From positions 1 to 5,520 of the forward strand of contig JASHXZ010000429.1 of the NCBI GenBank assembly GCA_030043285.1: 5,520 bases of DNA, in the 5' to 3' direction. The stretch comes from Xanthobacteraceae bacterium. Lineage in GTDB: Bacteria > Pseudomonadota > Alphaproteobacteria > Rhizobiales > Xanthobacteraceae. A program made the translations under genes and the position numbers. The notes below the pieces were generated by a model that had not been told where the DNA came from, made no database searches, and was given only the letters and a program-made list of their open reading frames with translations. Shown in pieces: positions 1 through 5,520 of this stretch (position 1 is its first letter; each line of letters opens with the position of its first letter).

Positions 1-855
1 TACGGCGTGCCCGCGGCTTCATTCTGGCTCGCGGGCTGGCTGTTGCGGCGGCGCGCCGACGACCTGCCGGCGCGGATGGTCGATTCGGCAGCAATTCTGT
101 TTACGGTTCTGCTCACCATCGTCGAAATACGGCACTATGTCGGCGGCGGCGATATCTACCGGCCAGCGGCCGGGCTCACTGAAATCGCGCTTTACGTCAA
201 TGTCGGCCTCGCCATGACGATCGGCATCGAGCACGTGCGCCGACGCACCAACAGTGTCGTTCACAATGTCGGCGCGCTTGTTGTTGCGGCGCTGACGCTT
301 GCGGCCGTCATCGCCGACCTCGCCTACGTGATCGATCCCGCTTTCGCCGATACCCCCGTCGGCGGCGCCATCGTCAATTTGATCCTGCTCGGCTACGGCC
401 TGCCGGCCGTGCTGGCGATTGCGCTTGCGCTGATTGCCCGCACAACCCGGCCGCTGCGCTATCGGGTTGTCGCCGCGATCGCCGCGATGACGCTCGCTTT
501 GTTCTATCTGACGCTCGAAGTGCGGCGATTGTTTCACGGTCCGATTCTGGCCGGGCCGACCAGCGATGCCGAGCAATACATGTATTCGACGGTCTGGCTG
601 GTATTCGGCATCGTCGTTCTGGCGGTCGGCTTTTTCCTGCGCTCGCAGCCAGCGCGGCTGTTGGCGCTCGGCGTCGTGGCGCTGACCATCGCCAAGGTCT
701 TCATCGTCGACTGCGCCAGCATCGCCGGCATCTTTCGTGCGCTATCGGCGATCGGATTGGGCGCCGTGCTGCTTGGCATCGGCTGGCTGTACCAGCGCCT
801 GCTCTATCCGCACAGTCCAACCACGGCGGCGGCAGCGGCAGCGCCTAATCCGTGA
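1..855 (+). CDS. DUF2339 family multi-pass membrane protein, C-terminal part (start outside window)
   Basis: The frame is open from base 1 and ends at TGA 853-855, giving 284 residues of the C-terminal end of a larger protein. An in-frame GTG at position 7 is not a credible start, because the family is normally several hundred residues longer and the reading continues upstream. The sequence is a series of about eight hydrophobic segments separated by short Arg-rich loops. Its end carries the block I associate with DUF2339 proteins: VALTIAKVFIVD at about residues 226-237, then a Gly-rich last helix finishing in GIGWLYQRLL (to about residue 268), and a short Pro/Ala tail. The protein should sit in the inner membrane. 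No biochemical role is established for the family to my knowledge. The phosphatase gene starts 64 bp downstream on the same strand, so cotranscription is possible. I am confident it is a real gene and fairly confident of the family. Confidence 0.85.
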   Translation, partial: YGVPAASFWLAGWLLRRRADDLPARMVDSAAILFTVLLTIVEIRHYVGGGDIYRPAAGLTEIALYVNVGLAMTIGIEHVRRRTNSVVHNVGALVVAALTLAAVIADLAYVIDPAFADTPVGGAIVNLILLGYGLPAVLAIALALIARTTRPLRYRVVAAIAAMTLALFYLTLEVRRLFHGPILAGPTSDAEQYMYSTVWLVFGIVVLAVGFFLRSQPARLLALGVVALTIAKVFIVDCASIAGIFRALSAIGLGAVLLGIGWLYQRLLYPHSPTTAAAAAAPNP

Positions 856-919
856 CCGTCTTACGCTCGCGATCGACGATGATTACATCAACGTCCCACG
901 CTCGAAGATCGCTTCACCC

Positions 920-1423
920 ATGATTCACGTCTGCTCGCTGGCACGCCTGCCTGAAACCGTCGCCGGGACCGGCGCGCGCCATGTCGTATCGCTGCTGGGC
1001 GACGAGCGTTTCGAACGGCCGCACGGCATCGCCGCGGAGAATCACCTGTGGCTGCGGCTGCACGATATTTCGTCGCCGCTCGACGGCTGCGTGCTGCCGG
1101 AGGAAGAACACGTCGCCGATCTGCTGGCCTTCGTGCGCGGTTGGGATCGCCGCGCGCCGCTCGTCGTGCACTGCTATGCCGGGATCAGCCGCTCGACCGC
1201 CAGCGCCTTCGTCAGCGTTTGCGCGCTCGCTCCGCACCGCGACGAGGCCGGCATCGCGCAGGCGCTGCGGCGCGCCTCGCCCACCGCGACGCCGAACATG
1301 CGCATCGTGTCGCTCGCCGATCGGCTGCTCGGCCGCGACGGCCGCATGATCGCCGCCATCGAAACCATCGGCCGCGGCGCCACGGCCGCGGAAGGTACGC
1401 CGTTCCGTCTGGAGCTAGAATAA
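920..1423 (+). CDS. Small tyrosine/dual-specificity phosphatase-like protein
   Basis: This 167-residue cytoplasmic protein has the cysteine-phosphatase signature HCYAGISRST, with nucleophile Cys85 and phosphate-binding Arg91 spaced as CX5R. Asp49 in the LHDI segment is a plausible general acid. The conserved tail (SPTATPNMRIVSLADRLLGRDGR, then a Gly-rich stretch) matches the stand-alone 'tyrosine phosphatase family' proteins I recall from Rhizobiales. The reaction would be hydrolysis of a phosphoester, but the substrate cannot be read from sequence; non-protein substrates are possible. The frame is open further upstream, but ATG 920 is the first start codon after the end of the preceding gene, and MIHVCSLARL is the natural beginning of the fold. 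The ribosome binding site is weak (GAAG at 904-907, somewhat far). It lies 64 bp after the DUF2339 gene and converges on the minus-strand gene at 1431. Confidence 0.88.
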   Translation: MIHVCSLARLPETVAGTGARHVVSLLGDERFERPHGIAAENHLWLRLHDISSPLDGCVLPEEEHVADLLAFVRGWDRRAPLVVHCYAGISRSTASAFVSVCALAPHRDEAGIAQALRRASPTATPNMRIVSLADRLLGRDGRMIAAIETIGRGATAAEGTPFRLELE

Positions 1424-1439
1424 GCGCCGCTTACGGCGC
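1424..1439 (-). terminator. GC hairpin between convergent genes, possible weak terminator
   Basis: A perfect 6-bp inverted repeat, GCGCCG and CGGCGC, encloses the 4-nt loop CTTA, directly after the phosphatase stop codon (1421-1423). It includes the TAA stop of the minus-strand gene (1431-1433) in its loop. Read on the minus strand, the stem is followed by TTATTCT, a poor U-rich tail; on the plus strand no T-run follows. It may help end transcription of the exported-protein gene, but the stem is short and such GC inverted repeats occur by chance in this composition. Confidence 0.3.
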
Positions 1440-1898
1440 CGGCTGTGACACCGCCAGAGCAGCCGCGCGCTCCCGCTCGCGTTCCCGCTCCGAATCGCGG
1501 CGCGTCAGCGCGGCGCGCGGATTGCGCTGATGGAAGTCGCAATAGGCGAAGCTCAGGCCGGCAATCGCGCCGCGGAAGCTGTGGTAGTCGGTCTTGGTCA
1601 CCCGAAAGCACGGGTCGATCGGCAAGCCGTTGAGGTGTGCGCACATCGACGTGCGCGTCACGCGGATCGTGCCGGGCGGCAAGTGGGCGAAGCGCAAGGT
1701 GCTGCTGCCGGGAGCTTGGATCGTGCCGATGATCGAGCCGTCGGCGAAGATGCGGCCGACGCCCGTCGTGCCGTCGAAGCAGTTGTAGGAAAACAGTTTG
1801 CCGGCGATGAACGTGCGGGCCTGATCGGGCGCAAGCTCCTGCGCGGACGCCGAGGTAGCGGCCAACACGGCTAGTCCCAGCACGGCGATACGGATCAT
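1431..1898 (-). CDS. Small exported four-cysteine protein of unknown function
   Basis: This 155-residue protein begins MIRIAVLGLAVLAATSASAQ, a clear Sec signal peptide with probable cleavage after Ala19, so the mature protein should be periplasmic or secreted. The start is decided by a strong Shine-Dalgarno sequence, GGAGGGG, just upstream of ATG at 1898-1896; the frame extends 25 codons further but without comparable support. The mature part has four cysteines (40, 86, 97, 120), compatible with two disulfides. It is rich in Gly, Phe and Tyr with alternating beta-like segments (KLFSYNCFDGTTGVGRIFADGS, then SFRGAIAGLSFAYCDFH). I recall similar uncharacterised proteins in Bradyrhizobium relatives but can assign no function. 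The C-terminus switches to a charged low-complexity tail, (Glu-Arg)x4 at residues 137-144, then a short Ala-rich end. It is convergent with the phosphatase, 7 bp between stop codons. Confidence 0.82.
   Translation of the reverse strand: MIRIAVLGLAVLAATSASAQELAPDQARTFIAGKLFSYNCFDGTTGVGRIFADGSIIGTIQAPGSSTLRFAHLPPGTIRVTRTSMCAHLNGLPIDPCFRVTKTDYHSFRGAIAGLSFAYCDFHQRNPRAALTRRDSERERERERAAALAVSQPAP
1467..1490. repeat. Four-copy hexanucleotide repeat inside the exported-protein gene
   Basis: Four 6-bp units in tandem (GCGCTC, CCGCTC, GCGTTC, CCGCTC on the plus strand) encode four Glu-Arg dipeptides near the C-terminus of the minus-strand gene. The period is a multiple of three, so gain or loss of a unit would keep the frame. 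Copies are imperfect, which lowers slippage potential. Confidence 0.7.
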
Positions 1899-2027
1899 CG
1901 GCCCCTCCGTCACGGCACGCGACGCGACATTAATCAAATTCCTTAACGGTCCTCTTACCATACCCCCTCGCATGCTTCCTCAATGCCGTGGCCGAATTGT
2001 GCCCGTCTTTACGGAATTTGCTCGTCT
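1899..2027. other. Intergenic region between the reductase 3' end and the exported-protein 5' end
   Basis: This 129-bp gap must contain the promoter of the minus-strand exported-protein gene unless it is read through from acuI, which lies upstream on the same strand. On the minus strand the only hexamer pair I could propose is TTGAGG followed 15 bp later by TATGGT, too closely spaced to call. No T-tract terminator follows acuI. The left part is more AT-rich than the surrounding genes. The right end holds the direct repeat annotated separately. Confidence 0.5.
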
Positions 2028-2032
2028 TTACG
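2004..2032. repeat. Direct repeat CGTCTTTACG x2, 19-bp period, across the acuI stop codon
   Basis: CGTCTTTACG occurs at 2004-2013 and 2023-2032. Read on the minus strand and extended outward, the two units agree at 14 of 16 bases (AGATTTCGTAAAGACG against AAATTCCGTAAAGACG). The first unit contains the last codons and the TAA stop of the reductase gene; the second lies just beyond it. It looks like a small local duplication of the gene end, though a regulatory tandem site cannot be excluded. Confidence 0.6.
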
Positions 2033-3014
2033 AAATCTTCACCACAATGCGGCCACGCACCTGCCCTTCGACGATGCGCCGTCCGGAGTCGACGACGTCG
2101 GCAAGCGCGATTTCACTCGTCATCGCCGCCATCTTGCCGCGGTCGAGCTCGGCGTCCAACCGGCGCCACGCCTCTTGCCGAAGCGCTAACGGACACATGA
2201 CCGAATCGATCCCAAGAAGCGACACGCCGCGCAAAATGAACGGCGCTACGGTTACCGGCAAGTCCATTCCGCCGGCGAGCCCGCAGGCCGCGACGCTTCC
2301 GCCGTAGCGTGTCATGGAGAGCACATTGGCGAGCGTGGTCGAGCCAACCGTGTCGATGCCGCCGGCCCAGCGTTCCTTGGCGAGCGGGCGCGGCGGACCG
2401 CTAAGCTCTTTGCGCTCGATCACCTCGGCGGCGCCGAGCTCTTTGAGGTACGGCGCTTCGGCCGGGCGGCCGGTCGACGCCGTCACCGCGTAACCGAGCT
2501 TGGCGAGCAGCGTCACCGCGACCGAACCGACGCCGCCGGCCGCGCCGGTCACCACCACCGGACCGCGCTCCGGCGTCACGCCGGCGCGCTCGAGCGCCAT
2601 CACGGCGAGCATGGCCGTATAGCCGGCGGTGCCGACCGTCATGGCGTCGCGGGCGCTCATGCCGGCGGGCAGGCGCACCAGCCAGTCGCCCTTGACGCGC
2701 GCCTTTTGTGCGTAGGCGCCGAGATGCGTCTCGCCCAGCCCCCAGCCGTTGAGGATCACCTTGTCGCCGGCGCGCCATCCCGGATGCGATGAACTCTCTA
2801 CGGTGCCGGCGAAATCGACACCGGCGATCATGGGAAAGCGGCGCACCACCGGCGCCTTGCCGGTCAGCGCCAAGCCGTCCTTGTAGTTCACCGTCGACCA
2901 CTCGACGCGGACGTCGACGTCGCCGTCCATCAAATTTTTGTCGTCGAAGTCGGCGAGGCGGACGCTCTGCCCGCCTTCGGCTTTGTCGATGACGATGGCC
3001 TTGAATGTCGGCAT
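2028..3014 (-). CDS. acuI: Acryloyl-CoA reductase / NADPH:quinone oxidoreductase, YhdH/AcuI family (MDR superfamily)
   Basis: This 328-residue, zinc-independent medium-chain dehydrogenase/reductase matches the YhdH/AcuI subfamily in length and motifs. An N-terminal GroES-like domain carries NYKDGLA (43-49) and FPMIAGVDFAGTV (60-72). The Rossmann domain has the nucleotide loop TGAAGGVGS (156-164), and STGR at 180-183 is suited to NADPH. A family-typical stretch, CGLAGGMDLPVTVAPFILRG, is followed by LLGIDSV. The zinc-binding cysteines of alcohol dehydrogenases are absent. Characterised members reduce acryloyl-CoA to propionyl-CoA with NADPH in the cytoplasm, serving acrylate, DMSP or 3-hydroxypropionate metabolism and detoxification. 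ATG at 3014-3012 begins MPTFKAIVID, the usual family start; the same frame runs on to 3563 only as a shadow of the transporter gene. The transporter stop lies 11 bp upstream, so the two are probably cotranscribed. Exact substrate is inferred; a general quinone/enone reductase is the alternative. Confidence 0.9.
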   Translation of the reverse strand: MPTFKAIVIDKAEGGQSVRLADFDDKNLMDGDVDVRVEWSTVNYKDGLALTGKAPVVRRFPMIAGVDFAGTVESSSHPGWRAGDKVILNGWGLGETHLGAYAQKARVKGDWLVRLPAGMSARDAMTVGTAGYTAMLAVMALERAGVTPERGPVVVTGAAGGVGSVAVTLLAKLGYAVTASTGRPAEAPYLKELGAAEVIERKELSGPPRPLAKERWAGGIDTVGSTTLANVLSMTRYGGSVAACGLAGGMDLPVTVAPFILRGVSLLGIDSVMCPLALRQEAWRRLDAELDRGKMAAMTSEIALADVVDSGRRIVEGQVRGRIVVKIS

Positions 3015-3025
3015 GGCGGTTTCGC

Positions 3026-4276
3026 TCACGCCGGCACCGGCGCGGCGCGCATCACCGGCTTCTCGCTGATCGGCATATTGATCAGCGCCGAGAGCACGCC
3101 GAACAGAATCGCCAGCCACCACACCAGATCGTACGAGCCAGTGCGGTCGAACACGATGCCGCCGAGCCAGACCCCGAGAAAGCCTCCGACCTGGTGACTG
3201 AAAAACGCGAAACCCGCCAGCATGGCGAGCCAGCGGGTGCCGAACATGACGGCGATGATGCCGTTGGTCGGCGGCACGGTCGACAACCACATCAGGCCCA
3301 TGACGGCGCCGAACATGATGCAGCTGTATTCCGTGACCGGGAACGAGATGAACGCAAGGATCGCGGCGGCGCGCGTGAAGTAGATGAACGACAGCAGATA
3401 GCGCTTCGGCATGCGGTCGCCGAGCCAGCCCGACGTCACCGAGCCGACGATGTTGAAGAGTCCGATCGTAGCCAGGGTCCAGCCGCCGACCGTGGCGCTC
3501 AAGCCGCGGTCGACCAGATAGGCAGGCATGTGCACGGTGATGAACGCGAGCTGAAAGCCGCACGTGAAGTAGCCGAGCACCAGCAGAATATAGGAGCGCT
3601 GTGCGAAAGCTTCGTTGAGCGCTTGGCGCAGCGATTGCGGCGCAGCCTCCTTGATTGTCCCGGCAGATGGCGTCACCAGCGCGATCGACAGCGGCACGAT
3701 GGCCAGCATGGTCACGGCAAAAATCGTCAGCGTGGTCTGCCAGCCGAACTTATCCATCAGCGCGACGGCCACGGGCGAATAAAGGAACTGCCCGAACGAT
3801 CCGGCCGCCGTGCCGAAGCCGAACGCGCGAGAACGCCAGTGCGATGGCAACAACTTGCCGAAGGCGGCGAGCAGCAGATTGAACGAGCAGCCGGACAGAC
3901 CGAATCCGATCAGCACGCCGGCAGAGACGTCGAGCAGCGGAGCGCTGTTGGCGTGCGCCATCAGTGCCAGTCCGGCGGCATACATCAGCCCACCGGCGCA
4001 GATCACGCGCGCCGTCCCGAAGCGGTCGGCAATCATTCCGGCGAGCGGCTGGCCGATGCCCCACAGCAGGTTCTGCAGCGCTAGCGCGAAGGCGAAGACG
4101 TCGCGGCCCCAATGGTTCGCGCTCGACAGCGGCGTGAGGAAAAATCCGAGCGTCGAACGCGGTCCGAACGACATCATGCCGATCAGGCAGCCGAAGCCGA
4201 CGATCAGCACCGGCGTGCGCCACGTGGCGACGACGGGCGCACCCGACACGGAGCTGGGAGTATCGACACTGGTCAT
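3026..4276 (-). CDS. MFS transporter, monocarboxylate porter / YcxA-like type
   Basis: This 416-residue inner-membrane protein has the length and pattern of a 12-helix major facilitator. Motif A is clear after helix 2 (GMIADRFGTAR, 80-90), with a degenerate copy in the second half (GWLGDRMPKR, 283-292). A hydrophilic central loop at about 203-228 separates the halves. FGPRSTLGFFLTPL (37-50) and GFQLAFITVHMPAYL (240-254) resemble YcxA/monocarboxylate-porter members, which move organic acids such as lactate, oxalate/formate or related anions; the substrate here is not determined. I chose ATG 4276-4274 because it gives a short polar tail before helix 1, as in homologues. The frame allows an ATG at 4381, but the extra 35 residues, rich in Cys and Ala, look untypical. 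The ribosome binding site is weak. It is the first gene of a likely operon with the reductase and is divergent from nadC. Confidence 0.87.
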   Translation of the reverse strand: MTSVDTPSSVSGAPVVATWRTPVLIVGFGCLIGMMSFGPRSTLGFFLTPLSSANHWGRDVFAFALALQNLLWGIGQPLAGMIADRFGTARVICAGGLMYAAGLALMAHANSAPLLDVSAGVLIGFGLSGCSFNLLLAAFGKLLPSHWRSRAFGFGTAAGSFGQFLYSPVAVALMDKFGWQTTLTIFAVTMLAIVPLSIALVTPSAGTIKEAAPQSLRQALNEAFAQRSYILLVLGYFTCGFQLAFITVHMPAYLVDRGLSATVGGWTLATIGLFNIVGSVTSGWLGDRMPKRYLLSFIYFTRAAAILAFISFPVTEYSCIMFGAVMGLMWLSTVPPTNGIIAVMFGTRWLAMLAGFAFFSHQVGGFLGVWLGGIVFDRTGSYDLVWWLAILFGVLSALINMPISEKPVMRAAPVPA

Positions 4277-4381
4277 TGTCAGCCCGGCACAACCGATGGA
4301 GTGGCAAAAAGCGGCGCAGCATAATGGCAATGCGGTCGCTGCCCAAATGAAATTTCTCGCGGTCACGATCGCAGCGCGCAT

Positions 4382-4431
4382 GGCTGGCCCACCCTTGGGC
4401 GCGTTTTTGGGCCGGCTTTCGCGCAGGTGGG
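4382..4431 (+). promoter_or_regulatory. Candidate nadC leader with mutually exclusive stems
   Basis: One segment, GGCCCACCC (4386-4394), can pair in three exclusive ways. GCCCA (4387-4391) pairs with TGGGC (4396-4400), and a T5 run follows 3 nt later at 4404-4408, as in a weak terminator. Positions 4382-4391 pair with 4408-4417 over 10 bp, two of them G-U. CCCACC (4388-4393) pairs with GGTGGG (4426-4431), the nadC ribosome binding site. This arrangement resembles an attenuator or translational switch. It requires that transcription begins upstream of 4382, which I cannot show, and GC-rich sequence yields such pairings by chance. Confidence 0.25.
4425..4431 (+). promoter_or_regulatory. Ribosome binding site of nadC
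   Basis: AGGTGGG lies 6 nt before ATG 4438. It supports this start over the in-frame ATG 11 codons further on (residue 12). Confidence 0.65.
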
Positions 4432-4437
4432 TTTGCC

Positions 4438-5337
4438 ATGTCGGCCGCGCCCGATTATGAATTCCGGCCGATGTCGCTGTTCTGTGCCGACGGGTTTTTG
4501 TCGCCGCTCGAGGTCGAAGCCGCGGTCACGCGCGGGCTTGCCGAAGATCTTGGGCGCGCAGGCGATATCACGTCGATCGCCACCGTGCCGGAGGACACGC
4601 CCGGCCGCGCCATGGTGGTGGCGCGCAAGGCCGGCGTGGTCTCCGGCCTGCCGCTGGTCGAAGCCGCGTTCCGCAGGCTGTCGCCGCACATCGAGATCGA
4701 AGCGAGCACCCGCGACGGCGAGCCGATCGCGGCCGGCGCCAAGCTGATGCGCATCGAAGGCAACGCCCGCGCCATTCTCGGCGCCGAGCGCACCGCGCTC
4801 AATTTCATCGGGCACTTGTCCGGCATCGCCAGCGCGACCGCCGAATTCGTCGAGCGCATCGCCCACACCAAGGCACGCATCATCTGCACGCGCAAAACCA
4901 CGCCCGGCCTGCGCGCGCTGGAAAAATACGCGGTGCGCTGCGGCGGCGGCTTCAATCACCGCTTCGGGCTCGACGATGCGATGCTGATCAAGGACAACCA
5001 CATCGCGGTCGCCGGCGGCATCGCCGCAGTGCTCAAGCGCGCCAAGGCGGCGGCGGGTCATCTGGTCAAGATCGAGATCGAGGTCGACTCGCTGGCGCAG
5101 CTCGACGAGGTGCTCAACGTCGGTCTCGCCGATGTGGTGCTGATCGACAATTTCGATCCGGATGCCATGCGCCGCGCCGTCGCTATGGTGGCCGGCCGGC
5201 TGGTCATCGAAGCGTCCGGCGGCATCACGCTCGACTCCGCCACCGCGATTGCCGAGACCGGCGTCGACTATCTGTCGTCCGGATCGCTGACCCACTCGGT
5301 GCGCAATCTCGACATCGGCCTCGACATCGAGATGTAG
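4438..5337 (+). CDS. nadC: Nicotinate-nucleotide pyrophosphorylase (quinolinate phosphoribosyltransferase, decarboxylating)
   Basis: This 299-residue cytoplasmic enzyme converts quinolinate and PRPP to nicotinate mononucleotide, CO2 and pyrophosphate, the third step of de novo NAD synthesis (EC 2.4.2.19). The N-terminal domain includes [11 protein letters not shown] (36-46). The barrel domain has the family core: ERTALNF (117-123), TRKTTPGLR (151-159), [10 protein letters not shown] (169-178) and IKDNH (184-188). It continues with the acidic strand IEIEVDS (212-218), LIDNF (235-239), EASGGI (258-263) and SSGSLTHS (280-287). Candidate substrate-binding residues Arg118, Arg152, Lys153, His174, Arg175 and Lys185 are all present, with the spacing I recall from characterised enzymes. 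Length is normal for the family. The AGGTGGG ribosome binding site supports ATG 4438. The gene is divergent from the transporter, and neither nadA nor nadB is adjacent here. Confidence 0.96.
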   Translation: MSAAPDYEFRPMSLFCADGFLSPLEVEAAVTRGLAEDLGRAGDITSIATVPEDTPGRAMVVARKAGVVSGLPLVEAAFRRLSPHIEIEASTRDGEPIAAGAKLMRIEGNARAILGAERTALNFIGHLSGIASATAEFVERIAHTKARIICTRKTTPGLRALEKYAVRCGGGFNHRFGLDDAMLIKDNHIAVAGGIAAVLKRAKAAAGHLVKIEIEVDSLAQLDEVLNVGLADVVLIDNFDPDAMRRAVAMVAGRLVIEASGGITLDSATAIAETGVDYLSSGSLTHSVRNLDIGLDIEM

Positions 5338-5417
5338 CGCGCGCCCGCGCGATCTGCTCAGCTCAGCTAGAGTGATGCAGGCCGAGCGCGCCCGCTCCCT
5401 TGTGGGGAGTCCGAAAC
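5338..5417. other. Region downstream of nadC with short GC hairpins
   Basis: Three small inverted repeats follow the nadC stop. CGCGC/GCGCG (5338-5342 and 5347-5351) comes immediately after it. GAGCG/CGCTC lies at 5384-5388 and 5393-5397, and CTCCC/GGGAG at 5395-5399 and 5405-5409; these last two overlap and exclude each other. None is followed by a T-run, so no intrinsic terminator can be called with confidence, although the first is well placed to be the end of the nadC transcript. Confidence 0.35.
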
Positions 5418-5520
5418 GTGGCAATCGTTAATTCGCCGGGCCTCAACCCGCCACATTGGGGCCTCATTGTTTCCTCAGCGCAAGAATTAAATCTCAATCC
5501 GCTTTCGGGGAAACGCGCTC
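5418..5520 (+). CDS. Possible start of a further gene, running off the right edge (weak)
   Basis: A GTG codon at 5418 opens a frame that stays open for 34 codons to the window edge, beginning (M)AIVNSPGLNPPHWGLIVSS. The sequence GGGGAG at 5404-5409 lies 8 nt upstream, a suitable ribosome binding site. Against it, codon third positions are less GC-rich than in the other genes here, the start is not ATG, and I do not recognise the peptide. If real, its ribosome binding site lies in the CTCCC/GGGAG hairpin. It may equally be non-coding leader sequence for a gene beyond the window. Confidence 0.22.
   Translation, partial: MAIVNSPGLNPPHWGLIVSSAQELNLNPLSGKRA

Larger units (their letters stand above)
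4277..4437. promoter_or_regulatory. Divergent intergenic region (MFS/acuI operon and nadC)
   Basis: This 161-bp region must hold the promoters of both divergent units, unless they start elsewhere. I found no hexamer pair good enough to name as a promoter on either strand. The nadC-proximal half carries overlapping complementary segments annotated separately. The left half is A-richer (for example the A5 run near 4317 and AAATGAAATTT near 4345) and is the likelier place for regulator binding. Confidence 0.45.

Noticed and set aside
737..919. Upstream extension of the phosphatase frame
   Set aside because: It overlaps the DUF2339 gene, and there is no ATG, GTG or TTG in frame between 856 and 919.
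1899..1973. Longer start for the exported protein
   Set aside because: It would bury the signal peptide 25 residues inside the protein, while ATG 1898 has a strong ribosome binding site.
3015..3563. 183-residue N-terminal extension of the reductase frame, which could suggest a fusion protein
   Set aside because: The extension is the out-of-frame reading of the MFS gene. MPTFKAIVID at 3014 is the normal family start.
3005..4084. 359-codon open frame on the plus strand opposite the MFS gene
   Set aside because: Arg/His/Glu-rich shadow of a clear transporter; no recognisable domain and no supported start.
4277..4381. Longer start for the MFS transporter (ATG at 4381)
   Set aside because: The added 35 residues are Cys/Ala-rich and untypical of the family, and would place the start far into the region before nadC.
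4363..5424. 353-codon open frame on the minus strand opposite nadC
   Set aside because: It is antisense to a fully conserved nadC, and its product is a His/Asp/Arg-rich composition typical of shadow frames in GC-rich DNA.
5438..5466. GGGCCTCA direct repeat (5438-5445, 5459-5466)
   Set aside because: Only 8 bp, two copies, with no further similarity around them.
5363..5467. 34-residue open frame on the minus strand (ATG 5467) with GAGGA a few bases upstream
   Set aside because: Too short, without recognisable sequence, and lying in hairpin-rich intergenic DNA; a chance match is likely.
5467..5493. TTGTTT and TAAATC as a promoter
   Set aside because: The spacer is only 15 bp and both hexamers match poorly.

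Overview
The window looks like a stretch of ordinary chromosome from a GC-rich alphaproteobacterium, most likely of the order Hyphomicrobiales (Bradyrhizobium/Rhodopseudomonas/Pseudolabrys-like). The grounds are the high GC content, the strong third-position GC bias that leaves long antisense frames open, and gene families that I recall as common in that group (DUF2339 membrane protein, small cysteine phosphatase, YhdH/AcuI reductase, alphaproteobacterial-type NadC). The lineage call is from recall; no database was searched.

Layout: (1) 1-855, plus strand, the C-terminal part of a large multi-pass DUF2339 membrane protein whose start lies before the window. (2) 920-1423, plus strand, a complete small protein-tyrosine-phosphatase-like enzyme with an intact CX5R loop. 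(3) 1431-1898, minus strand, a small exported four-cysteine protein of unknown function, convergent with the phosphatase; a GC-rich hairpin sits at the junction. (4) 1899-2027, a gap containing a 19-bp-period imperfect repeat that overlaps the end of the next gene. (5) 2028-3014 and 3026-4276, minus strand, an operon-like pair: an MFS monocarboxylate-type transporter first, then an acryloyl-CoA reductase/quinone oxidoreductase (acuI/yhdH family), separated by 11 bp. (6) 4277-4437, a divergent intergenic region with overlapping complementary segments in front of nadC, including one that can cover its ribosome binding site. (7) 4438-5337, plus strand, nadC, quinolinate phosphoribosyltransferase. 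(8) 5338-5520, a tail with short hairpins and a possible but weakly supported new reading frame running off the right edge.

Functionally these are mostly independent housekeeping genes. The only apparent partnership is the transporter-reductase pair, which may import a short-chain organic acid and reduce its CoA-linked unsaturated intermediate; this is inference. nadC supplies the de novo NAD pathway and stands here without nadA or nadB. I see no mobile element, CRISPR array, tRNA, rRNA, toxin-antitoxin or defence locus. I do not find a convincing new system; the best leads are the nadC leader and the uncharacterised exported protein.
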